Positions 1 through 9,441 of a stretch of 23,439 bases of DNA are shown one piece after another. The DNA is taken from the NCBI GenBank assembly GCA_964035545.1, contig CAXIUT010000020.1:1-23439 (forward strand), in the 5' to 3' direction. The DNA is from Bugula neritina (Eukaryota > Bryozoa > Gymnolaemata > Cheilostomatida > Bugulidae). The stretch's first letter is position 1, and the number at the start of each line of letters is the position of its first letter. A model generated the notes under the pieces. It had not been told where the DNA came from and ran no database searches. It saw only the letters and a program-made list of their open reading frames with translations. Both the position numbers and the translations under genes were made by a program.

Positions 1-87
1 CCCAACCCCAACCCCAACCCCAACCCCAACCCCAACCCCAACCCCAACCCCAACCCCAACCCCAACCCCAACCCCAACCCCAACCCC
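1..87. repeat. Left telomere, (CCCCAA)n
   Basis: About 14 perfect CCCCAA units run from the first base and stop abruptly at TGATAATTATT. The C-rich strand reads 5' to 3' into the molecule, as expected for a left chromosome end. The G4T2 unit is typical of oligohymenophorean ciliates; the Oxytricha-type unit is G4T4. Confidence 0.98.
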
Positions 88-207
88 TGATAATTATTAA
101 AAAATATCTATGATTAATTATATATACTAAAATATCAGAGTTTATTTTATTCAATTTAAAATCACTTTTTGCGATATTTAGCTTTTTCTATCTGATACTA
201 TTAATAA

Positions 208-1248
208 TCAGATTAAAATTCTGAAGTATTTTGGAATTGGAATGTATGAAGAACTCTAAATTCTGTTTAAATTGATTTTTTTAGAGCTTTGAGACTATTT
301 ATTTCCATATATTTCAAATTAACTTGGCTTAAAAACTACCTTTGGCTCTTTATTTGCAATAGAAACTGATCTGTCATAAATTTTCCATTGAACTAGATCT
401 TTATTGTCCTCAAACTTGTTTTAAAAACAATTTTTTTTCAAAAATAAATAGGTTTTTATTCACTATACAGTTTGCTGCAAATTACAATATCCTAGTTTTA
501 GTTTAGTCTTTAAAGTTTCTTTATTTTGAGCAGTTATTATCTTTTTTAGGAGGAGCTTACTTGACGATTATTGCAGAATGAATCAGGATTAAATCATCTT
601 TAATACTAAGATGATCCTTAATTTTATCTGAAAAATTGATCTCGATTTATTTTTGATCTTTTCTTTGCTTTCAGAAGCTATTTTATGAAGTTTATTTTTG
701 CTATCCATGTTTTTCTGATCCTTTAAAAAGTTAGAGGAAGAATAAGGAAAAGACCTCTTAAACTTCTAATAACAAAATTCTGAGAATAGTATTTTTATCT
801 CTTTATTTGTGATCTCTCCTTCACGAAATGCGCATCTTTCTACTATGTAGATGATGGATAAATATTCTTATTAATTATCTTTATAAATGTAAAAATCATT
901 TAATTGGAATTAAGATTTAATGACTTTCATTAAAATGGGAACTTTTTTATTGATTCTTTAATAATTATTTTTTATTCTTTAAATCAAAGAGTTTATATAT
1001 AGCATAGAGAATAAAATTGTGGAATATCTAAATGCTTAGATTTGTAATATTTTCAAATTTAAATCATATTGAATAGTTTTTTGGTAGTAATGATCATCTG
1101 ACTTGAGGTTTAAAGTTAAAAATTAAATATTCTTAGCCAAACGGAAAATGATTATATTATTCTCGTTTACTCAGTAAATACTAAACATAAATAAATGAAT
1201 TTTAAAGGGATTTATATCATTCTCTGAGGTTACTAGCTTGATCTTCAT
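208..1248 (-). CDS. Unrecognised protein, three or more exons
   Basis: No family is recognised. With UAR=Glu the minus strand stays open from 1170 to 607 and reads as protein (SDDHYYQKTIQYDLNLKILQ, then DNEEEYLSIIYIVERCAFRE). A GT..AG intron at 560-606 (47 nt) joins it in frame to EAPPKKDNNCSKERNFKDET. A second intron at 415-463 (49 nt) leads to FEDNKDLVQWKIYDRSVSIA, and TGA follows at 208-210. Both introns keep the frame, which supports them, but they are longer than most introns in this window and part of the first also reads as plausible protein. The 5' end is unsettled: an ATG at 1248 lies in frame but a TGA at 1171-1173 intervenes, so another short intron or a later start is needed. The product is basic, mostly helical and has no clear membrane segment. 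Confidence 0.5.
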
Positions 1249-1447
1249 CAGAAATTTATAATTTTATAGTTATTTCAGACTTTTAGCTTTTAAAATTTTA
1301 TTTTTTGAATTTTAGTTAGTTCAACTCTTCCTAACTTTTGTCAAAAATAAACTACCTCAAACTCTAAACTTCTTTTTCTTAATATTTTGCAAAAGTCTTG
1401 TCTTTTCTATCAATTTTTCTTTCAGGTTTTTGATCATATTGAACAAC

Positions 1448-2640
1448 ATGAGGTTTATTGGATCTTTTTTTCTTATTTCTGGGTCTTAGTCTTCGAGCTA
1501 AATCTTATTAGCCAATGGCAGGTTTCTTAAGATATTAGCTCTTTTATGTCTTGTAGTTCTTAGGCCGATTGCTTGGCTTCTTTGCAAGGTGAGAATATGA
1601 AAAATTATATTTTTCTCTCATCTCTTTTTTTCTCTTTTCAAGCTATTTTTGTTTAATTTAAAGCCTACTTTGTTGGGAACGAAGGTCTTCTGCTCTTTGA
1701 CGGTTTTAATAATTTACTTAACGTAAATTTTATGAAAGAGGGAAGGTTTGATGTTGTTAAGGCCATTGAAAGAAAGGTAAGCTATTTTGATACAAAACTG
1801 GATGGTCTATGATATATATAAGAGTACAAGTTTCAGATGTTGGAGGGAACATAAAATATGTTTGATAGGCTCCAAATGGTAACATTTCTTTAGAGTTTTT
1901 AAAAAATTATAAAATCATCAAGTTTTAATCAGATAAATATCTAAGGGCAGAATAATCATCTTACCTTTCTTAAAATGTTCAATTTCAAAAGTATTTGTAG
2001 ACAGAATATTGGTTTTATTGAAGGAGAATTACTTTAATTTTAAATTTCAAAAATGATCTCTGAGAATTACAATCAACTCAAGTTATTTGTCAAAAAATGG
2101 AGGCATAATCAATTGTTTACAATTCTTAAGCTACTAAAATTGATCAAACATTTGATTTTATGATATTTGCTTTATTTAAGATGATTTTAATTGATAATAA
2201 TCCATTTTATATTATTACTGTCATAAAACAAACTCAAAAAATAAATATTAAGAATCATTTTAATCATAAATTTACTTAGCTTTTCTAGTTTCTAAAAGTA
2301 GAAGTCTGATTTAAAATATTTTAAATGTCGGTTTGATGCATTGATACATTGAATAGATGAGATGGAAAGTTTTTTGTTGTTTACATTTGTTAAATTATTT
2401 TCTAAATAGCTTTATTTAGGAGTTCCTTTTCAATGCAAGTTAAAAATAAACAATTTTTTTCGGTAATTATTCATTCGATCAGCATCGACTTTAAAATTAA
2501 AAGAAAAAGTTAGCACATATCTACTAGGTTATGAAGGACATTAGAAAATAATAATAATTAAAGTCTTAGAGAAGACGATAATCCTCTTTCAGCAACATAG
2601 TTTAATCTAAAAATAGATGTAGTAATAATCTTAAATTTGA
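1448..2640 (+). CDS. Putative secreted or membrane protein, 3' part unresolved
   Basis: No family is recognised. ATG at 1448 begins MRFIGSFFLISG, a hydrophobic signal-like stretch. A 29-nt intron (1483-1511, ending CTAAATCTTATTAG) joins to QWQVSEDISSFMSCSSEADC. A 54-nt intron with a pyrimidine-rich end (1589-1642) joins to AIFVEFKAYFVGNEGLLLFD, which continues to ..VVKAIERK at 1776, directly before GTAAGC. The next intron probably ends at CAG 1836; from there the frame is open to TGA near 2161 (ENMFDRLQMVTFLESFEKII). Coding signal goes on in another frame at 2362-2640 (KELYLGVPFQCKLKINNFFR), so at least one further intron or a second gene is likely. Exons 1-3 are fairly secure and the downstream joins are not. 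Confidence 0.4.
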
Positions 2641-3049
2641 ATTAGAAAATTAATTAAAAAACTCAATAGTTTCAAATAAAATGATATTTAAAAGTATTTA
2701 TCTTTGATAAAGTTTTTTTACTTAAGGAAAATCATGTCTGATTATTTTTTTAAAAATTATCAATCAATAAAAATTGATATTAAAATTGCTTACTTCCTTG
2801 ATAATTATAATTTTATTCATGATTTTAAGCAAAATTTCCTTATTTTGTTTTGAAATTGTTATAAATTAACATTATTTTGATATTTTAATGTTACTTCTAA
2901 TTGATATTAATATGTTTTACATTTATTTTTTCAAGAAAGAGATTATTATCGATCTATTTATACAAAATATTGATAATAAAGTTTATAAATACTATTATTA
3001 CCAACAAAAAAATAATTAAAATAAAAACTAAAGACTCAAAAAGATGACT
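2641..3049. other. Spacer with no supported gene
   Basis: Very AT-rich. One 39-codon plus-strand ORF with ATG (2734-2853, MSDYFFKNYQSIKIDIKIAY) could be a last exon of the preceding gene, but I find no splice join that proves it. Confidence 0.4.
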
Positions 3050-3475
3050 TCAATAAGAAAATACCCTAAAAATATTCAATAAATCATAAAATATTAAAAA
3101 TTATAGATTTTTTTTCATGATTTATCTTGTATAGACTTCTTTTCTTTGATATTTTATCAACTATTAATCTTATTTATGAGTTAATAATTGTTTTTTATTT
3201 GATATTACTATCGAATCTATTTTCAATGATTTTATATGATCTTGTATTCGTAATTAATAGAAATATATAATTTTTCTGAAGATATTAGAGTTAATTAACA
3301 AATTATTCATCATAAATTCTCCTTTTTTTATCTTTTTCTTGTTTATTTCAGATTAATTTCTATTTTATTTAGAGTTTTAGAAATATTTTTATTTTTAACT
3401 TAAATAGTCTTTAAATTTACTCTATCTTTCTTTATGATTCATTTCTTTGAATTAAATTTAAATCTTCTTTATCAT
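3050..3475 (-). CDS. Small basic Lys/Glu/Asn-rich protein, 141 aa
   Basis: No family is recognised. An uninterrupted reading frame runs from ATG 3475 to TGA 3050-3052 (142 codons with the stop) using UAR=Glu. It starts MIKKIEIEFKEMNHKERESK and has a charged first half, then a more hydrophobic second half ending FLIFYDLLNIFRVFSY. A TGA lies two codons upstream of the ATG, so the start is either this Met or an exon boundary. Composition and codon use resemble the better-supported genes, and the complementary strand has frequent TGA. It may be a fragment of a larger spliced gene. Confidence 0.5.
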
Positions 3476-3646
3476 TAATCAAGTACTCTATGGTGTATTC
3501 TGATAAATTAGATAATTCATACACGATTATTTACAGCTAGCAAGTTATTTTTGAAACATATTATTCTTCTATTTATTCTTTTTTAAAAGGATAGACTTGA
3601 TATTAAACTATATTATTTTTATATCAAATAAATTCTTTGTTATTTC

Positions 3647-4734
3647 ATGAGAAATTCCAATTAAAATAAACGTAAGTATTATCAGAACATCATATTGAAC
3701 GTTAATTAATATTTATTCATTGAATTAGATAAAACTATCAGCATGAAGACAAATAAGTATATCAAGAACATTTTGCATTTTATATAAAAGTCAAAGACGA
3801 AAATAGACCAAAATAAAATTGTTTTTACAAAGAACCTATTGAACTATCTTTAGATTAAGTCTTTAAAATGATCATTATCAATATTGTTATTTTTCAATAT
3901 CAATATTGATTTAGTTGGCATTTCGAAAAGAAAGATCTTTTAATTAAAAGATGGATATAGTTAGTTGGAAATCAAAATAGCTTAATAACATAGGTGAGAA
4001 GTTTTTTAGTCTTCATTTTTTTTTTACATTTATGATCATTCTTTTATATATATGGCATGTTGAGAGAAGATCAAGGAATAAAATTAAGCATTAAAATTGA
4101 ATCATTGAACCGTGATGAACTTCGTAAAAATCAAATAAAAGAAGAAGAAAGAGCCTTTACTTAATTTTGGATATCGCTGAAAAATTTAGTTTTTTGAAAC
4201 TTAGATTCGAATTAAAGCTTAGATGAGACGATAGACGTTAAATTTAAAATCGAAAATTTTAGATTTGATACTTGTTCTGGAATAAAGATTCCTTTGATCT
4301 GATTCAGATATTTAAGTACTTTTATATAATATTCTTAAATATTGATTGTTTAGAATTTATTTTACTTTGTTAAGAACAAAGGGTAAAAACTGATAGCTTG
4401 TTATCAATAAAAAATAGAATATTTAATTTGAAAAAGTTACTAAACATTGATTTTATGATCGAATTAAAACAATGTAGATGTTATTGATTTCTTATGCGAA
4501 TTAATTTAAAAATATTGGGTTTTTCCAATTATTGAAACCGTAAATAACTATTGTTTATTAAAAAATCGATAAAAGGTGAGAATAAACTAATAAGTAGTGA
4601 TTAACCCTACATATTGATTAGAATTTATAAAAAAGTTATGGATTGATTTATCTCAAGGAGAATTATTGCAAAAAAATGATAAAAGTTTTAAATAGATATA
4701 CGGGTTAAAGAAAACTCTTCCTCTTAAGATGTGA
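3647..4734 (+). CDS. Plus-strand coding zone, exon structure unresolved
   Basis: Several blocks read as protein with UAR=Glu but in changing frames: ATG 3647 to TGA 3869 (NKRKYYQNIILNVNEYLFIE); an overlapping frame with DKEVYQEHFAFYIKVKDENR; ATG 4057 onward with EDQGIKLSIKIESLNRDELR; and a 3' block (FIKKLWIDLSQGELLQKNDK) ending at TGA 4732-4734. A 25-nt GT..TAG interval near 4600 would join the last two blocks. This is probably one multi-intron gene, or two small ones, ending about 115 bp before the kinase start. No domain is recognised. I report it because the coding bias is clear, although the model is not. Confidence 0.3.
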
Positions 4735-4850
4735 AGAAAGAATCAAAGTCAAAAAGATCATTTTTATTAAAATAACAGGATATTTGTTGAAGTTACTCTT
4801 TAATCTGATTGATTTTTTGATCATTCAATATAATCATTAAATCACTTGAC

Positions 4851-6199
4851 ATGATTTCTAATCTCCATCAACTTTCTGCACCTCTTAAGTCAATATCATC
4901 CTCTTAATATCATAAACAGTCAGGCTAAATACTTATTTCTGCTACTTTTATCTTTAATTCTTAAAGAAAAATTGAAACTAAACTATCGTTAACATAAAGA
5001 AATTTACTTATTTCAACTCAATCTCAAAAGTTTACAAACTAGTATTACTTCTTACCTATCTGTGATATCACATCATATCGTATTATCCGTTAAGAAAAAG
5101 TACTTATATTTTTATTTAGAAATTCTCAAAAACATATAAGGTTTTTACAATTATTTTCTTCCACTAATAGACGAACCTCTGCTTTTCTTCACTTTAAGTA
5201 AGTAGGGCTAATGATTGGGATATATATCTCAGAAAGGTTTTAACAAAAGTTGGTTTTCATTAATAGTATAAGCCCATTAGAAAAATAGCAAGTTGTCAAT
5301 CAGGAAGCATCTTTGAGGTTCTAAGATTCAGAGACAACCAAAAGTTTGCAGTGAAATGTTTTTCAAAGAGAGGTTTCAAAGAAGATCCAAAGAAAAAGAT
5401 AGCTATTATGTACTAAATCAACATGATGAGAATACTAGCTAAGTAAAGTCATCCAAATGTGATTAATTTACATGAGGTGTACTAGACTTAGAACTCAATT
5501 TACTTGGTAATGGATCTTTGCAGTGGAGGAACTCTCCAGAGTAAAATTGTTCTTTAAAATAAACTTGAATAATATCAAATCAAAAATATCCTCAAACAGA
5601 TTCTAAAAGGGTTAGTTCAATTGCATTCGAAAAATATCGCTCACAGAGATATAAAACCAGCTAATATCTTATTCAAGAACAAATCAATTGAAACTCTAGT
5701 GATAGCTGATATGGGTTTAGCTATTAATATCCATGAGAAAGAATATTTGTTAACTAAATGTGGAACTCCAGGCTTTGTTGCTCCTTAAATAATTGAAGCT
5801 TTGCCTAATGAACGACTGTTCAATCCTAAATGTGATATATTTTCCCTTGGAGCTATCTTCCATCTGCTACTAACATATACTTCTCTTTTCTAAGGATAAG
5901 ATAGAAATGAGGTCTTGTCAAAGAATCAAAAGCTATAGATCAATTTCGATGCAAATAAATATAAAACTATTGATAGTTCAGCCTTGGACCTTCTGAAGAA
6001 GATGTTAGAAATAGATCAATTTGATAGAATTAGTGCTGAATAGGCTCTAAGGCATTCATATTTATCAGAAAAAAATGATGAGAAACAGGATAATACAGAA
6101 TTAACTTTTATGCCAGGAGTGGAAATATCTAATATGCAATTATAGTCGTAGAGTCAAAAGACAAATAAAAAATATACAAGAAAAAATTCTCATATTTGA
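4851..6199 (+). CDS. CAMK-like Ser/Thr kinase with PH-like N-terminus
   Basis: Predicted Ser/Thr protein kinase of 437 aa that would transfer phosphate from ATP to protein substrates. ATG 4851 opens exon 1; a 35-nt intron (5198-5232, GTAAGT..CTCAG) leads into exon 2, which ends at TGA 6197-6199. Residues about 25-115 resemble the PH-like module that precedes many ciliate CAMK kinases. The kinase domain (about 128-405) shows FAVK (Lys157), HRDIKPAN (253-260), DMG (275-277) in place of DFG, CGTPGFVAPE (292-301) and DIFSLG. The Gly-rich loop is degenerate (IASCQSGSIFEV), so nucleotide binding may be altered, although the catalytic Lys, Asp and Asn are kept. Glu301 of APE is a TAA codon, and the second Glu of RISAEEAL is TAG. 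This is key evidence that UAR means Glu. The gene converges on the DP-like gene 178 bp away. Family level is firm; the exact subfamily is not. Confidence 0.88.
5198..5232 (+). other. Intron, 35 nt, in the kinase gene
   Basis: GTAAGTAGGGCTAATG..CTCAG. Removing it joins ..SAFLHF to KKVLTKVGFHEEYKPIRKI in one frame. It contains a CTAAT branch-like element. Confidence 0.8.
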
Positions 6200-6377
6200 T
6201 TCCAATTCTCTTTAATTATAATCAATTATGAACTATTAAATAAATTTTAGTTAAATAATTAGTGATATTGATGTTGATAAATATCAAAATATTGGCTATC
6301 TATAAGGATATTTATAAATTAAAATCAAAGCAGTTGGGTAATTCTTCTAGATTATACATAAAAAAACAAAAAAAAAA

Positions 6378-7340
6378 TCATTTTTTTCCATTCAGTTAAG
6401 TCGATAAATATGTATTTAGAAGTTCTTATTCATTTTATGTCTACATTTTAGTTGATATTTATTCAGGATTTATTCTTAGTAACATATCTACATCACCAAA
6501 AGGAACTAAATTCTTCTATTTTGTAAATATAACTATCTTTTCTTACTGATGCTATATTGAGTTGACAACACTTTTATTTACCATGAAACCAATTAAAGGA
6601 AACCTCATCTTTTGTTCTTAACCTATCTTCTGATGCTTATTTCTTTTCAATATCAAAGATATCAATTATTGTTGACATTTAATCATTTCTAATCTCCTTT
6701 TTTTATTTTCCAACTACTTTTATTTCTTTTGAATCTTAATTTAAAACATTTTCTTTTATTTAGCTTTATAAATAACAAAATCTTACTAATTTAGCAAAGA
6801 ATAATAAGAAATTCCTACTTTATTTTTGATTAATTTATTACAAGCAATAAGAACAATCAATAAATCATAAATTCTTCTTTTAATAGAATGATTTATCTTT
6901 TAATTTTAGCAATTTATTTTAAACAATCGAATAAAAATGGTACATATTTATTTATAGCTAATGTTTTTTATTATTTATTGTAGTTTTAGAAGTTCTAGGC
7001 TCATAATTTTCAATTTCATGTTTATTTTATTTTTATGGGGTGTTTTTTATTATGGAAATTATAGTTTCATGATCATACTGTCATCATTTTGATACTATTA
7101 TTTGATAGAAATAGATGGAGACGATGTTTTGCCTGTTGTTTATAGTGTTGAGATATTTTATTATTTTATTTGTGCTTTATTTGGTGAATATAGGTTAAAA
7201 AATGGAGATTAAAATGATAATTATTTTTAGTATTTATGTTGATAAAGGTAGTTATTGGGTAGATTGATGTGGATTTGGTTGTTGAGTGGGTGGAAGGGGT
7301 CTTACTATATTTTAAAAATCAGGTTTTCTTAATAATTCAT
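6378..7340 (-). CDS. E2F/DP-family transcription factor, DP-like
   Basis: Likely DP subunit of an E2F/DP heterodimer controlling cell-cycle genes in the nucleus. ATG 7340 to TGA 6378-6380 gives 320 codons before the stop, or 309 aa if a 33-nt intron-like segment (6786-6818) is spliced. Residues about 105-175 fit the winged-helix DNA-binding domain: KLKIMSLELLKLQEIIKNIS, then CENEKINHSIKRRIYDLLIV, which matches the RR-[VI]-YD-x-L recognition-helix signature. A charged coiled-coil segment (KELENKKRRLEMIKCQQELI) follows. Then comes a dimerisation part with MRFPLIGFMVNKSVVNSI and VPFGDVDMLLRI, like the LPFI-V-N-T and D-V-L-L pattern of DP proteins. The tail is acidic. The gene is divergent from the LRR gene across 155 bp. 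DP is favoured over E2F because of the LIKNK and PLIGFMVN features. Confidence 0.72.
6786..6818 (-). other. Candidate 33-nt intron in the DP-like gene
   Basis: On the minus strand it begins GTAGGAATTT and ends TTTGCTAAATTAG, a good match to the other introns here. Its length is a multiple of three and it is open, so both spliced (LIKNK-EDFVIYK) and retained forms keep the frame; the spliced form is nearer to known DP proteins. Confidence 0.5.
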
Positions 7341-7495
7341 TTAGTTGTTCAAAAAGTATAATACTAAATTAGTAATAAAATTCATATAAATATGACAAAT
7401 CACAAATTTGATGTTCAACTTACTCTTATTAATTGACAAATAATAGTCTCATAATTTTATAACACTACTAATTTTTGATAATAAACATCTATTAC
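7341..7495. promoter_or_regulatory. Shared divergent promoter region
   Basis: 155 bp between the start codons of the DP-like gene (minus) and the LRR gene (plus). It must hold the 5' regions of both. No specific site is recognised. Confidence 0.4.
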
Positions 7496-8315
7496 ATGAT
7501 CTCTTTCATAAAATATCTAACTAAGAAACAATAGTATTTCAAATATCCTCTTTTAACAAAAAATAAATCAAAATTAAGCAAGCAACTCTTAACATCATAA
7601 GCATCATAAAAATATATCAAATAATAAAATATCAAATATACAATAATCAAAATAACAAGATTAGTAGTCGGATGTTTGGTCATCGAAAGTATCCTCAAGG
7701 ACAAAACAATCAAGATAGCGATTAAATTATTCAAATAACAGCCTATAATATAAAACCTATCTAACTACTTGGTTGGGTACAAATATCACAATAAAGGATA
7801 TTAGAATATAGATCATAGCAATATTGTTGAAGTAATCAGATAGATCTAAAAATACAAGGCAACGAAACTAGACAAACATCTATTCATTAGAATATATTTA
7901 GGTATGAATGTTTTAATGGGTAGGGTATAATCAGTTGGGAGGCGAGGGGTGCAAATATTTGTGTCAATTTCGGTTGACCAACCTGCGATGGCTTAGTCTA
8001 TGTATTATTGGGAATTGAATGTAGGTGGAAATAGGATTGGCGATGAGGGGTGTGGGTATTTGAGTCGGGCTTGTTGGAATGAGTTGTTGGAACTTGATTT
8101 GGGTATGAATGATATAAAGGTAGAGAATAATGGGATTGGAGTGGAGGGGTGTCGGGGGTTGGTCAAGTCGAGGATGATCGCTTTGAAGAATTTGCATATT
8201 GGTAACTTTTGTGTTCGAGGTAGTTAAGAATGAGATTACGAAGGAGGGGTATCAAATTTTGAGGGAAAGAAATATAGCTGTTAGAATAAAATGTTAAATA
8301 TAGTACCAATAATGA
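7496..8315 (+). CDS. RNI-like leucine-rich repeat protein, five exons
   Basis: A 243-aa protein in which four micro-introns (22, 23, 21 and 22 nt) restore one frame from ATG 7496 to TGA 8313-8315. The first half is helical and unrecognised (KDKTIKIAIKLFKEQPIIEN). The C-terminal part has ribonuclease-inhibitor-type repeats of the L-x-L-x-x-N-x-[IL]-G-x-EGC class: IYLGYNQLGGEGCKYL, LRWLSLCGNRIGDEGCGYLS, LLELDLENNGIGVEGCRGL and LKNLHIVKNEITKEGYQIL. Each intron falls where the repeat would otherwise break, which is why the exon model is trusted. A likely protein-protein binding role; no enzyme domain. The LRR half is clearly more GC-rich than its surroundings. The stop lies only 113 bp before the internal telomere. 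Confidence 0.82.
7902..7923 (+). other. Micro-intron, 22 nt, LRR gene
   Basis: Begins GTATGAATG and ends GGGTAG. Removal gives IRIYLGYNQLGGEGC, a canonical LRR unit. Confidence 0.82.
8002..8024 (+). other. Micro-intron, 23 nt, LRR gene
   Basis: Begins GTATTATTGG and ends AATGTAG. Removal gives LRWLSLCGNRIGDEGC and bypasses an in-frame TGA. Confidence 0.82.
8103..8123 (+). other. Micro-intron, 21 nt, LRR gene
   Basis: Begins GTATGAATG and ends AAAGGTAG. It is in phase either way, but removal turns an overlong loop into the canonical LELDLENNGIGVEGC. Confidence 0.75.
8202..8223 (+). other. Micro-intron, 22 nt, LRR gene
   Basis: Begins GTAACTTTTG and ends CGAGGTAG. Removal gives LKNLHIVKNEITKEG, restoring the final repeat. 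Confidence 0.8.
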
Positions 8316-8428
8316 ATGTTCGAGTATTCAAAAATGACTTTATATCAAAAATGTTGATATTTCTCTTAAAATGCTTAATACTATAATAAAAACAGCAAAA
8401 AACCCAATTTTCTCTATATTTTTATCTA

Positions 8429-8530
8429 GGGGGTTGGGGTTGGGGTTGGGGTTGGGGTTGGGGTTGGGGTTGGGGTTGGGGTTGGGGTTGGGGTTGGGGT
8501 TGGGGTTGGGGTTGGGGTTGGGGTTGGGTT
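8429..8530. repeat. Internal telomere tract, (GGGGTT)n
   Basis: About 16 G4T2 units after a G5 start at TATCTAG. The tract is slightly longer than either terminal array (about 87 bp). Its orientation is that of a right-hand telomere for the sequence 1-8428. On its right it meets single-copy coding DNA with no facing CCCCAA array, so this is not a head-to-head telomere fusion. Confidence 0.97.
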
Positions 8531-9275
8531 TATTTTATGTATATTAGCAATTTCTTTATAATTAGTGTTCGAGTACTTTGAAGAGTTGTTATGTATAAAA
8601 TAAATATTTTTTAAACTTTTGCTATCCATTTAGTTGCTACCAGTAGTTGCAATTCTTCATTACTGTCTGTAAACTTTTATCGAAATTGAACTAAAATTAT
8701 TATAAAGTTATTGGACATAAATTGCATGTTTGAAGGGTTTTGATCGATTGATTCGCTTGATTCAATGGAGATTCTATTTGCTGAGCTTAGATAGATGATT
8801 ATTTATCGATAAGATCTTTATTGATATTAGATTTATCTATATGATATCGATTCTTATCCTACTAAATTTTCTGGTATTTTCCGTTCCAAAACAACCTCAC
8901 ATCATCAACAGTTTTAAACCCCATCTAGATATATTCCTCTCGACTCAAATACTACCTACACATACCTTGCTCTCTAAACTAACTTCTCTTTCTCTTGACA
9001 TCTCTAACCAAGTGATCAATCCATGAGCCGAACTAATCATTCTTTTTGATATTATTAGTTTTGTACTATTTGTATATTTAGTGCATCATGGAGAAGTAGT
9101 TTATCATGTGGCAGGTATTGGTGGTGTTTTTGTAGTATTTTTGTATTTATAGTTAGTGTTGTTGGTCGTAGAGTTATTGGTGTCTTTAGCGGTAGCCTGG
9201 TCTTTTTATGTGGGATTCTTTCCAGGCTTGTTGGTAGTATTTCTCGCTGTAAAAACTTGAACTCAAATTTGTCAT
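8529..9275 (-). CDS. Unrecognised protein, 3' end cut by internal telomere
   Basis: ATG 9275 opens a TGA-free frame of 249 codons that runs directly into the telomere tract, where it would encode Pro-Asn repeats; no natural stop is present. The protein is hydrophilic and aromatic-rich: MTNLSSSFYSEKYYQQAWKE, HQELYDQQHELEIQKYYKNT, EFGSWIDHLVRDVKRKRSEF, QTCNLCPITLEEFEFNFDKS. No domain is recognised; the CNLCPI pair is too little to call a zinc finger. The C-terminus is missing, which marks the breakpoint of the right-hand unit. It lies tandem to and downstream of the coiled-coil gene, 166 bp after that gene's stop. Confidence 0.7.
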
Positions 9276-9441
9276 TTTTAGTTGAACTATTTACTATCAT
9301 TAACCCATTGAGGACTATATATAATATCAAAAGAGAAATATCTATTTTTTAATAGATATTTATGATAAAAGTTATATTCAAAAATAAATTATTTTATTTT
9401 CTTACTCATTCATGATATCTTTTTGATTTTCATCAAAATAA

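Noticed and set aside
4851-6199. Tetrahymena/Paramecium code (UAR=Gln)
   Set aside because: Conserved Glu positions such as APE would become Gln, while conserved Gln are already CAA/CAG.
7492-7734. Hydrophobic 80-codon minus-strand ORF
   Set aside because: It is the complement of the first exon of the LRR gene; the hydrophobicity comes from Lys/Ile-rich codons read backwards.
8000-8227. 75-codon plus-strand ORF taken as a whole gene
   Set aside because: It mixes three LRR exons with retained micro-introns; the spliced model from 7496 is better and has canonical repeats.
8308-8590. Shared TGTTCGAGTA words on both sides of the internal telomere as a junction homology
   Set aside because: Only about 11 bp match and the surrounding sequence differs; chance is likely in AT-rich DNA.
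8426-8629. Minus-strand ORF ending in Pro-Thr repeats
   Set aside because: The repeats are translated telomere sequence in a different frame from the real truncated gene.
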